From: Fratercula arctica
Taxonomy: Eukaryota; Chordata; Aves; Charadriiformes; Alcidae
DNA length: 64,000 nt
Assembly (NCBI GenBank): GCA_947846985.1
Contig: CANTUZ010000004.1
Span: 11,026,927-11,090,926, forward strand
Direction: 5' to 3'
A program made the position numbers and the translations under genes. Within the stretch, counting starts at the first letter, position 1. Each line of letters starts with the position of its first letter. Under the pieces are notes generated by a model, which was not told the DNA's origin, searched no databases, and was given only the letters and a program-made list of their open reading frames with translations. This document shows, piece after piece, positions 1 to 12,322 of this stretch.

Positions 1-3000
1 GAGAGAGAATGAGAGAATCCACACATATTCCTAAACAGAAAGGTGCTGACTAGCAGTTGGTTTGGTTTTGGGTTTTTTTTTTTTCCCAAGTGTCCAACGA
101 TCATTTCTACAGAATGCTGTGTTGCAAAGGGAAACCCACTGGTGATGTGGATTATATGAGGTAGGGGAGCTCTTTTGGCAATAATCTGGAGCAGCGTGTC
201 AATGCTTAGTTTCTCTTATGGCTGCCTTGCTTGAGAGTGGGATTTAGGCTGAATGAACGTGATGCCCTGAGCAGCTGTACCATGGATGTGTCTTTGCCTG
301 AGGTTTAGCAACTCTGACAAGAATGTATTTTGGTTAGGGGTAGTGAAGAGAAACCTCACCCTGCCAGCTAACAGCAGTCCCTGGGACTGGACAAAGAGAT
401 GATCTCTTACCGAGGGAGTGAGGGGGAGAAGGATGCCATAAAAATAGGGAGGGGCGGGGGAAGAAAGATAAAACCAAAATGCCTTCAGGTCATCTTGTGC
501 AATTTTTAAAAAAATGTTAAATTAAAAGCAAACAACTCTTCTTATTCCTCCTGCCCTTGCTTCTAGTCTGTCACGTTGCCAGGAATTGTTAATGCAGGCA
601 GGCACTCTGTGTTGCATTGCGGTAGGCGAAAGTGGCGTGCGTAATTTGATGTGTAGAAGTGTTTGGGTCTTTTTTTTTTTTTTAATCAATTTGATCAATT
701 AAAAAAAATGAAACAAAACCCCAAATGCAAAACACCCCCTATTTTCCTAATATTTTCTTCTTCCAGTTTCACGTAGACCCTCAGAATTACCACGTGTATC
801 TGTAAAGGGCTGATGCAGAACTTTGCATGGTGTCATCTGGTGATAACTTTTTTTGTCTGGAATTCCCAAAGCGGGTGGAGAGACAGGGTGTGGGTTACAG
901 GGCTGTTAATACCTACTCTGTAGGTACTGCCAGCTGCCTTCGTCTGCCCGAGCCATCCTTTAATGGCCTCATAAAATGTGCCCTGGAGTGTCTTTGGAGC
1001 ATTAATATGCTCTTCCACTTGAGAATTTCATCTTTAGAATATAAAGTCTTCCAATACAGTTTTTATAGTGGAAGAATAAGACTAATTAGTTTAATAGATG
1101 GTAAAGGGAATTGGCTAAATTGAAAGGATTTGTTGCGCTTTCTTATTTTGAAGCTATTTCTGATTCAAATATTTTAAAATAGAATTCACTGTAGTCAATG
1201 TCAACAGCAGCTAATGTCCCAATGCCTTTACCTGTATGCTTCATCTCTTAAAACCTACTCAGAATTTTCTGCCTTGTTTCATCTGATTTTCTTACCCTTT
1301 TTGCTTAGCAGATGAATCCAACTGTTTTTTCACCAGTGGGGGTGTTTCTTCGAGTTTTTATTTTGGACTAACAAAGTCATAACCCTAAAAAAGCGGTGGA
1401 GGGTGGGAGGGACACAAATTTGGAGTTGCAGTGTGTCTTTATTGTAACTCTCACTATAGAATACAAAAATATGAAAGTGGCCCAGATACCCAAAAGATCC
1501 TGTTAAAGTCAGTTGCGGCAGGTGGTGCTTTTATAGAATTCTTCTATTCAGACACGATATCCATCACCATAAGTGAGTTCATCTACTTGGTAATTCTTCC
1601 TTTCAGCTGAAAATAGACAAAATGGGGATCATTAAAACCATGTTTTACTTTGCTTCCATAAAGGCCGTACTGTTACAAAATGAATTAACTTGAAATGCTC
1701 TTTGCTTAATTAAGTGAGAATGCTTACTTTGGTCTCACTTCAGTATTCAGACTTTAGGAAGGTAGGGAAAGAAAAGGGAGGATAGATTAAAGAGAAAGGG
1801 AACAGCTGTTTAAAACTTAGTCTTTAGTCCCTAACACTCTCTGAATTTGTTATTCTTATTTGAAAAGGCATTTATGATGGTTTTCTAATGCTGCTGTTCC
1901 TCCCTCTCCTTTACTCTGCTCTCAGTTGTCCTTAGTTATTCCTTGCTTGTGAGATTTGTAATGTAAAACTACATTATTCATGTCATAAGGACACTTCTTG
2001 GATCCAGTTGAAGATTAATGATCCAGCGCAAGGGTTAAACCAGCTTGTTAAGTGCCATTGGTACTGTATTGTGAGGAGCTGCAAAGAAAAATTTAGATTT
2101 CTTTCTTCACTTTCATCCTTTTTTAAAAAACAAACAAACAAAACAATAAAAAAGAGGAAAACATGTAAAATCTAGACTTGAAATGCAACAAAGTAGGTAG
2201 GTCAGGACTTAGCACCTGGGGCAACTTAGAGCTGCATGTGGTTTAATATTATCCCTACGTCGTGGATTAGAGGAAGAAATCTCTCTTTCAGCATGTGGCT
2301 TCAATGATGGTCGTAAATAGACAATATAGGTTGGGGAATATATTCCACTGATACAAACTTTTAGGTCTCTGCTGAAATCAATGGGATTGTGGCAGTCTCC
2401 GTTGTATCGAGTATAGGTCTTCCGCAGCATCTCCAGAAAGACAAGAGAGGTGCTGTGCAGGGAAACAAAACCCACTGACATTCTGGAAGGGAAAGAATTG
2501 TGAGGCATTGTTTGAATTGATCAAAGTAATAGAAGTAATAAAATGATACCTAAAAAAAAAGAAAGGAAATGGTAGATTAAATAGCAAATAGCTCTTGTGT
2601 ACCCTGGCTTGCTATGAAACTAATTCTTGATTTCATCCTTTGAGTCAGATAAAATAACTCAAAGTACCACTCTAAAGGCTTTGAAGATCTTTCAAAACAC
2701 AGGGACTCTAAGAGCTATGCTGACATTTTGTCTGAGGTAGGGATGGGGGAATTACATCCTCAAAATTTGCTTTTACATAGGTGTTTCATTTGAAAAAATG
2801 GTAAATGTTCCTTTGACTACTTATGCAAGGAAACAGCAATTCCTATACATGGATGTAAGTGAGCACTGCTTAAGTCTCTGTTTGGAAGTTGCAGTCACCT
2901 TAAAAATAATCACTGGTGGTTTGCATTATCTCACTGAATTGTGTGTATGTTAGGGTTTTATTGTAATCAACAGAGCAGTTTTTGTTAATAGAGGACCCAA

Positions 3001-4586
3001 ATTAAATATATTTAGTGCCATGTTTAATACATTTGCTGATTCTGTATGTGAAACTAAGTAATCATATACACAAAGGAATTTCTCATTCTTTTTAGTGCCA
3101 TCTTAAAAAAAAAAGTCAGGCGGGTATGATCTTACTGATCTAACGTGCCCTCTTAATTAAGCCTTCACTGAATCAAACTTAATATCTTTGTCAAATAAGG
3201 TCAGACTTCCATGTATCAGTGTCAAAGCTACTAAAGATAGTTCACTGCTGAGACAGGAGGGGGAGGGAAGGAAAAAAGGTTTTTATGGCTGTATGGTAGA
3301 ACCGCTTGTGTGAAAAGCTTTGGATCAGAAAGGGTGTTTGTAATCAGAAAAGAAATATTTTCCCATACAAATCCAGATACAGTTTTAAGGCGGAAAAGAC
3401 TCTGGACAGGGTGCAAAAAATGCCTCGTCCTGAAGAGAGAAGGTTTCTGGTTGATTATTCGAATTGCAGCTGGACGTAGAAGTGCATGTACAGAGTCAAA
3501 CTGAAGACCCACTGCGGTGTGTCTGGCAGATGCCAGGAGCGAGTACCCGGGGAAAAAGTACGTGAACAGTCGTCACATAGTGATATTCTCCCCACAGAAC
3601 AGGGGCACCTTCATGTTTGAGAATAGCTAATGCAATCTTCTGTGAATTTGTGTAAATGGTTTCTGAAAGCATTTATAGTTACCTAGGCTTTATTCCTCAG
3701 TAATCCAGCATCATGGCAGCCTTCTATAAATCTCATAAGGAATCTTGGTTTGTTTTAGGGTTGTAGCTAACTGTTGTCAACTGGCTTCGGGACTTTACTG
3801 ATCTCTTCCTTTCTGCAGGATCTCTGAAAGTGCTGGAAGAGCACAGGGTTAGTGCTGGCCCCACTCATGTGCCTGTGCACTGCAGACACCCACTGCCTGA
3901 TCTTACCTTTAATTTTTATCTTTCAATTGGGCCCACAAGATGACCTCTCCTTGATAAAAGTATCAGCTTAATGCCCAGTGGCAACCAAAAGGAGTGCTTC
4001 ATCTTTTTCCTCAGATGCGAATATCCCCAGATACTCTGTTCATATTAATGTCCTGGACTCTATGGACCTGAAATTCCTCACCTCCCAGACTTTCCCTCTT
4101 GGGAACACTTGAGGGGCAAAATCCTGCTGGGCTCTGCAAAGGTTGCCTGGCATCTGAGAGGCAGAGGGAGAGGAAAGTGCAGTCGCTTCTTCTGTTGCAG
4201 CTCTGAAGATCTTCACCAGGTGTGTTTTGCTGTGACCCAAGTCACTTTATTAAAGTAACTTGTCTTTGCCAGCATTCCTCCCCAGTCCTGAGTAACGATT
4301 CTGGGCATGCCTTCAGCTATTTAATCTGCAGATGCCATGTCAGAGATCTGGTTTCTTTTTTTCTCTTTAATATTATATTTGAAGTGTCTCAGTCTCAGCC
4401 ATCTGAATAGATTATTTTTGGATCTCAGACATCGAAGCAATTATTTTTTTTCCAGATCCTGCTCCGTCTTATAAGGTCCATTAGATAAATACTTGACGGT
4501 GGATAATTAGTTGGCATTTGCGTTCAGCGAGAACAGAATACTAGTTTGGATCAAATAACTCTGCAGAACTGCTTATCTGTGTGATC
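1..4586. other. non-coding AT-rich stretch, nothing identified
   Basis: No open frame above about 100 codons and no recognisable repeat family. There are short homopolymer runs, for example T-runs near 70 and 671, and an A/C-rich run near 2127-2152. A segment near 2355-2375 contains a phrase, tgaaatcaatggga, that resembles old amniote interspersed repeats, but it is too short to assign. The small frames at 827-1123, 2209-2508 and 3231-3512 have no recognisable protein character. Confidence 0.6.
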
Positions 4587-4610
4587 TTTATTTATTTATT
4601 TATTTATTTA
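4587..4610. repeat. (TTTA)6 microsatellite
   Basis: Six uninterrupted copies of TTTA run directly into further AT-rich sequence. This is a simple tetranucleotide repeat and is likely to vary in length between individuals. No poly(A)-tailed retrocopy can be recognised next to it. Confidence 0.9.
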
Positions 4611-7600
4611 AAATTTTATTTTGTATAGCTACAATTAGAGAAAGATTTCTGAGGGGAAAATCTTTGGCTTGTGTGAGGCAGGTGCCAAGCTGGGTGGCAC
4701 TCCTGAGCCTGGGAGCAACTCGAACTTGCTTCTCTCCTGTCTTGGAGTAATTGAAGGCAGTGAAGATTAGTTCATATGTTAGACGTAGTTTGTCATCTCT
4801 AGTAGTCTTTCACTCATGCTACATTAACAATACCCTCTGGATGGTGTGGGAATGTGCATGGGTGACTGTATATGCTAGCTCATATAGAGAGTGAAAATGA
4901 CATCTCGGAGAGAAATGGAGTGGAAATTCCTTAACTAGTGTAAAATCAGCATTGATTTGCTGATGCGCAACAGCAAACTTGCTCACCAGAATTGCTGAAA
5001 GCTCTGTTGCGGTTAAACAAAAGGAGGTAAGAGTCGTGGACTGGTGTGACACTGAGAGCAGGCGTGCTTTTACCCCAGCCTCGCTGCTATTTCCAAAACA
5101 CTCAGTTTCTGTTGCCTTCATTGCTTATTATTCTACTTATGAAAAAACCCCTCTGTCAACAGTGTTTTTCCTCTTACTGTAGTTATCTCCTATACAGACA
5201 GGTTCCAAAAGAGCAAAAGGATATAAAAACACTCGTATTGACCGTGCTCACCCTGCCACTTGCTATGGAAGAGCATGGGAACATATCCACCCAGCACTTT
5301 ATTGCAGCTTTCCCTTCAGGGGTGAAGTGCAGAGCTGGTTTACGTGATTGTCAGCATACACAGAAGGCAAAGGACTCTTAAAGCTACCTTTAGTCATATT
5401 TTCATTTTTTTGCTCAAAGTTTATTAAAAAAAAAAAAAAAAAACACAACGAAAAATCAGATCTCATCTGTATGAAATAATGAAATTAATTCACAATATCA
5501 ATTCCTTGTCTTTTAAAGCTCTAAGTTTTATTTTATTAATGAGGTTGACTTTCTCATTGCTTGTGCTGTGAATAACCTTGTTTCTACATCAAATTATCTT
5601 AGATCGTAAATTTCATATCATCACAAACAGCCGGGGGGGGGGGGGAAAAGATGGGACAAGTAAGGGAAAATATGCTCCAAATGATGAACAATAACACCCA
5701 ATTTCTATGTCACTAATGCTTTCGGGATCATTTCCTCTAGTATTCCCTTATCTTTTAAAAATACACTCCAACACAAAAAGTTAACTGTGGAGATCTTAAG
5801 CATACTTCATCATACTCATAATATTAGGAGAAAGAGTTAGTTCTACAGGAAACTTGTTTTGTCCTTAGGCTTGGTGTAGACTATTTTTTTGTTTGCTGAA
5901 TGGTAATAAATGGGGTGGAGTAAAACTTTTTTCATTGTTTAAAATATAATGTAGTTAATGTTTCTTGCAGGAAGGTCTGATATGGAAGTGCTAAAAGATA
6001 CCTAAATCCTGCCAGAGCTGCATTTTTTCCTTTTAATGTCAGTATTTATTTGCTCCTTTGCTAACAGTAGGAGGCTTCATGACATTTCTGAGAAGGAAAG
6101 ATTTCCTTATTTTACCTCTTACTCAGCTATCCGTGACTCAGATCCATCTTCAGTGTCAGAAATAGATGTTTTTCCTGCCATTCCCAAAAACCTAACTTCT
6201 CTGTGGATAAGAACCAGACATCCTGCTGTTGTAAGGACAGCACAGGGTGCCCTTTTACGTCCTCCACATGCACGAGGAGAAACCTCTCCTCCTGAAGGAA
6301 GTGGTACGTAACCGCTAAGACTACATAGTCCATGAAGCTCTCACCCTCAGTTGATGTATTTTGCTAATTCCCAGAAGCCTGTATTTAGTTCAGTAAGTAC
6401 CTAAAAAAAAAAAAAAAGTCATCAGTGTTTGCACTGAAGAGTTCCATAAACGAAAAGGAAGGACTTGATGTCAAGCCGTATTTATCTCTCCAGATTTCAA
6501 ATAAATTAAAACATTGCACTATATTCAGCTTTCTAGTGTCAGATCTAATTACAGAGTTACTTTCTTCACATCACAATAAAAATGATAATTGTTTCAATTC
6601 AAGGAATTGGGATGCTTAAAAAACAATTTTCTTAATAACATTACACATTTAAATAAATCAAAACTGTTAATTTAATTCAGGCAGCGACAATATAAAAAAC
6701 TTATCCTTGTGGCAGTCTTTCAGGAAAAGAAATTTTGCAGTCGGATGTGTGATTTGACTTATCTTTTCATATCTACTTTCATTATCTCTTACTTCTTAAT
6801 ATGTATGTCTCCTGCTATAAATGTGCTAATCAGGCATATGTAAGATATCTGGATGTTAAGATGATTTCATAAGAATCTATAGAGATAATAAAGATAAATG
6901 ATAGATTAGAATATAATTTTTCTCCTGGTAGATAATTGTCTCATTAGTCCATCTATACTATTTCTGTATACATTGACTGTGGTCAGAATGATCACCATTA
7001 AAACTCTCGCCTTCTCTAAATAAAATAGTTTTCAGTTTATATGTATGTTTTTTCATCTGGTAGTTTGTTTTTAATAGAATTAGGAAGCAGTCCCAAATTA
7101 AACTATGTCTGTCTATCTAAACTGTAACCGTAAATCATTATCTGAAATAATGACTATAATTTTAAGGTCAAAAGCTGTATCCTTGCTATAATTTATCATG
7201 TCAATGATTATAGATTACAAATTAATGGACAAATTGAAGTAGAAATTGAGAGAACAGAAGGAAGTGTTAAAAATACTTCAGTAAGTGATACTCTGTATCA
7301 GTAAAATGGAAGAAAACCTGATTTAAAGACTATTATTTGCATTAATACAAGACTAAAAATCTGTTCCACAATCTGCAAATAGTGGCTTTATGGTAAAATG
7401 AACACTCGGAATATATCTATGTTAAAGAAATTGCTTTTTTGGTAAATTGAGAGTTACGCTTCTTGGTTAATTTTCCTTCAACACCATTTTGTCTGCCATC
7501 CCCATTTCTCTTCTTTCCAAGTGCCACGTGCTGAAACTGAAGCAAACGCTCAGCTCTGGGGAAGAGCCCTCTTCGTGACCCAGTCTAGCTGGTGCTAAGA

Positions 7601-10600
7601 CAAGGCAGGGTTTAGTTTGTTTGGTATTTCTGATTGCCGATATGTTAAAAAGCTATTTATCATTATTTCAGTAACACTGTTGCCTGAAACAATTTTTTTT
7701 TTTTTTTTTTAAAATAACGATAAAAAAATTGTCAAGTATAATTGTAATCTGCATTTTACATGAATGCTGTTGAAGCATGCGTATGTATCATACACAGAAC
7801 TGGAGCTACCAGTATATAAATATATAGGTGAAGATAAAAACGCAAGGAGAGAAGTATTCACAATATGTATGTGGTAGCCTAAGCAAAATATCTAGCACCA
7901 GTGCATTAAAATTATTTTCTAGCAGTGGCTTTTTGACAGAAGCAAGTCTTGTTTTGACACTAAGATACACTTTTAGTGTAATACAGAACTGTAGGGCCTA
8001 TCCTAACCAGCTTGAAATAAACTCATTTTTAGGGAGAATATATTCAGTAGCCTAGATGCCTTACAGTTGTTCACCCAGCCTTAGGCTTACTGGGGTATGC
8101 AGGCTAACAACGTAAATAAATATTTTCTTGATGTCAATAAAGGCTTTACAGCTGAATTGCGTAGGGTCAGACAAAACCTAGTATCTCTTCCAGGCAACGG
8201 CTAGCAGGATACGCTTGTGGGCAGCGTACCTGTAAGGCATCCTTCAAAACCAATGGCGCAGGGACTTGAAGGAGAAGTAGTGCTGTCCTCAATAAAACTC
8301 TCTTCCATGCAATTTTTCACTCAGTCTTTAAGTTCTTGTAAACATACAGTATTTCCAAGGCTATGAATCCACAGCGTTATAGAAAGAAGTTCCATATTGT
8401 AACTGTTGTGTGAAAAATCTGCTTTTGTTTCTTTTAAATAGATGACCTACTATGCTTGTGTGATGCTCTCAGAACTGCTACCTTCATTTTTTCCCCTGGG
8501 AGGCTGTGACAGGGGAACAAAGCCCCTTTCCCAGTATCTCATACTGGCGGGTGGTGGTAGGCTGAAAGTTAGAAAGAGTATGCATTACTGCCGCTGGCTC
8601 CCAATGTGTGGATATACCAAAGCCTACCCAGTTGTCCAGTGTTTGCTGCTCCATGCTCTGATCCTCTCTTTGAGAGCTCGGGCATAGAAAAGATGCTGTG
8701 ATAATTTTTAACAGAGCACTTAATGTGAACTTAAGCATCTGTGATACAGTCAGTAGTCACAGGGACAACATTTTAAAAAGACTACTGTTTTGCTATTTTG
8801 CATTTCTGATGCCACTTCTTTTCCATTGTTCCACGTTCCGGATAAGTGTTGCGGTACTGTAGAAACCAGGGCAACAAATGTTGAATGTTGAAAGGGATGC
8901 TTTGCGTGATGGAGACTGGCAGCAAAAGGAAGGCTGATGGAACGGGTTCAGTGGCAGTGGTTCCAAGCCTCCTGGTGTCTTACGTGACAGTATGGGTTGA
9001 ATGTTTTTAGCCGCTATGTCTCAAATGAATAGTGATATGAAGAATTAAAAAATACTAGAGGAGGGAAGAGTTTGTTTCATGTAACGTTAGTAATTTAAAA
9101 AATACCTATTCTAATTTAGCATTGCTTTCTAGGGCAGCAGGGTCAGGTGATACTGAAAGAAAGGCCATGACTTTAGCACATGTCAAAAGCAGACACTGGG
9201 AAAGAACAGTTCTGCAAGAGAATTTAGAGGGGTTTGGGCTAAAGACTTTCTTTAGAGATTGAAACGGGCTGGAATGCAATCACAAATTATGTATTTCAAA
9301 AATATTCAAAAGGAACTTAATTTTGCATTATGACTGTTATAACACATAAAAATCCCTTTACAGAAGCAACAATTTACTTAAGGATGGAAATCTGGTTACT
9401 AGTGTAAGATTTCCTCATGACCTGATTTTGATCTTACATTTACTTCTGCATTAGTTCAGAAAGACTAATTCTGTTTTAACTGAAACTCGATGCAGGGGAA
9501 AGACACTCACGCAGTAGTGAAAAAGAGCTCACTTTAAAATACTTCTACATATTGTAGGACCGTTTTGCGACTAGGTACTGCCCAGGGAGTGCACAGGTAG
9601 GAACTGGGTACACTTGTGCCTGGTTGGCTTCAGTGCCTGAGTTGAAATGCCAAGACGGGAGTTGGCCTTGTTGCTGATAGTCTCCATCTTGAAGTGTACA
9701 TTGTGTATAATTCTTGGAAGGATTTTTGAGTTTTATTGTTTTAGCAGAGGTGGTACATGTGCACACGTTGGCTCAGACTGTAAAAAAAAAAAAAGTGAGA
9801 ACAGCAATTTGAAAGAGACTAGTTTAAAGCTTGTCAGTCATACTTAAAGGACAAGATGTTTGGGAAGATGCGAGACAAAGAGGATGTATTTGTGTATTAA
9901 GTGTCTTTGGCATGTCAGGCTACAGTAGGAGAAACAAGGCAGTGCTAATGGATGTGTCTCTGCCCAGCACATGTGTGAACTTGGAATGTGTTCTGCCGGA
10001 GGGGGGAAAGAAGGTACTTGAATGCTTAATGCAGAAATATTTGAAGGAAGACAAGACTGTGGAAGAACTTTACCTGGTTATTTCAGTTGCAATCAGTAAT
10101 TTGGAAAGTTTATTATATATAGTTCATAACAGTTCAGTCCATTATAGTACTTTTCTAGCTTACTTCACTCCTACGTGCAACCCTTCTTTTGTTTACCGAG
10201 GAACACAAAGAGTTTTTTCTTGCTCTTTTATGTCCTTCTGATTTGAAATTCCATTGAAACTGTTAATTTTCTTTGCCTTTCTTATTTGGTTTCTTCTGAT
10301 GTTAACCACTTTGTTCAGTTATCAATTTAATTAATATATTTCCTAATTAACGGTGGCAGAACCTTAAATACTACATATTTCTAAAGTATTTAGAAACTTT
10401 CAGCATAATCCTAAGTCTTACTGTAGTGTAGTAAACTTAAACCACCTTTCAATTATGTAAATATTGTTCAAAATTCAAGCAGGCTGCCTTTTGTGTGTCT
10501 TATGAGAGAAACATCATGCATGAGAAGAACAAACATTGCAATCCCCAAAATATTTTTTTTTCTTAGATGGATATAACATTTTCAGTTTTCCAATAACACT

Positions 10601-12305
10601 TTCTAGAATGCTTATCTTGATAGAAATTAGGCTGATTGATTTCTGCCTTCTAAAATGGATATATTTTATAAGGGTGTCCTTTGTGAGGAAATATTAAATT
10701 TTATTTTTATTTCATGAGTAGATGAATGTTGAGTTGCTTATGGAAAAAAAATTCCAGCAACCATCTATTTCTGTGGCATTTGTCAAATCTACATTATCAT
10801 CTTTCAAAAAGAAAACAAGTCACGTGTCTAAAAGCAGGGGGTTTGTTCTCATTTAATTAGCTATCATGTAATATCTGCAGTTTATAAAATCCCAGGTAAG
10901 TTTGTGAGCTGTTGAATTTCAGTGGGAAACCTGTAGACTTGATGGTGATTAAGGAAATAAGCTGAATTTTCCAGAGTAGGCCTTGATTCTGTTTTGTCCA
11001 AAAACCTGGCAGGGATGCAATACAAAATGAAGTAATGACTGGCAATACCAAAACCCATTAGCTGAAAACTGGAGTTCCTATGAATGAATGAGATGCTCAC
11101 TGAAAAGCACAAGTCACGTGAAGGGGTGTACTTCCAATTCATTACTCTTCGATTTAATTCTGTGTTAAAGCTAACCTAAGAGTTGCAGGGAGGCAGGAGA
11201 CAGTAGCTTTTCTAATGGTGCTTTTTTGAGGCTACTTTGTTAAGGCATCTAACTGTTGCTTTATAATCATGTACAGAAAGGAGCTAGTTGATGTGGAGTT
11301 TTATCTCTTCTGGGATCTTCCTATAACCTAACAAACTGGTACGTCCCATCTGTGAGTCTTTTTCCTACAAGTAGATGTGTTACCCTTGGAGTCCTGTCTT
11401 AATTCCAGTTTAAGTAATTACAGTTGGTCCTTCTAGAGTCTATCTACAATCTTAATAGGTAATGAAGCCTTCATTTCTTGTCCTAAATATTGATGCCTCT
11501 ACTTTATGTGCTGTGGACTCTGTTTCTTGAAATGATTTCTTTGTCTAGTTGTTCCATCCATGTGTGAATATGCATATGATCTCACTATTTCATTAATATA
11601 TTTCACATAAAAATTGATCACACAGAAATCCCTATGAAATTAATGAGATAACTTACGAAATAACTATTCAGGTGGAAAGCAAGTACACAAATAACAAGCA
11701 AAAAGCCCATTGGAAAAAAAAAAAAACACTAACTTGATTATTCTGGTGCTAAAAATACATTTTCATACGATGATTAGAAGAAAGCCATTTCAGGTTCTTT
11801 TGGAACATTACACTAAAGATCGGTTTTAACCACATTTGTCTTGAATTAATTATGTCAGAGGTGTGATTTTTGAAGTTCAGCAGTACTAAGATCCTTATGC
11901 TTTTCCTTGTTTTTCGTGCAATATTTGGATCAATTTGTAACTAAATCCAGTTTTGTACTTGAGTCACACAATTGTTTCATGAACCTGTGAAACTGTGAGG
12001 TGGAATTACTATTGTTTATTTCATTTGATTTTATTTATGCCGAACACAAAGCCTTTTTTGTGAGCTGCATACATTTGTTCATTTTTCTGTAGCAGCTGAT
12101 GTAGCATCTCTACAAGATGGGTGTACCTTTCAGAGGTGGTAATAATGTACACATAATCCCAGTCCTACTTAATTGCAGAGGTTAAGGAAAACTGAAAACA
12201 CTTATAATTACAGAAAAGAGAATCTTAGTGGTTTTTTTTTTTCTTCCCACAAATATGCTGACAATAACATATTTGGGTTTTCTTCTAGCCATTTAACAAA
12301 TTCAG
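4611..12305. other. non-coding AT-rich stretch with homopolymer runs
   Basis: No supported gene. Homopolymer runs include A at about 5425-5442, a 13-base G run at 5633-5645 and T near 7690-7710. A 7-bp inverted repeat with a 3-base spacer (ccagtat ctc atactgg) lies at 8531-8547. The longest frame, 9831-10241 (136 codons, plus), has no recognisable domain, signal peptide or splice context, and I treat it as chance. I recognised no interspersed-repeat family here. Confidence 0.6.
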
Positions 12306-12322
12306 ATATATATATATATATA
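12306..12322. repeat. (AT)n dinucleotide repeat
   Basis: Seventeen bases of perfect alternating A and T within AT-rich sequence. It is a short microsatellite with no other feature attached. Confidence 0.85.

Noticed and set aside
7522..7579. Open stretch after the good acceptor ctcttctttccaag
   Set aside because: Only 18 codons before a stop and no supporting neighbour exon.
9831..10241. 136-codon plus frame
   Set aside because: Composition is ordinary, with no domain, promoter, or splice context. A frame of this length is expected by chance in 64 kb of AT-rich DNA when both strands are read.
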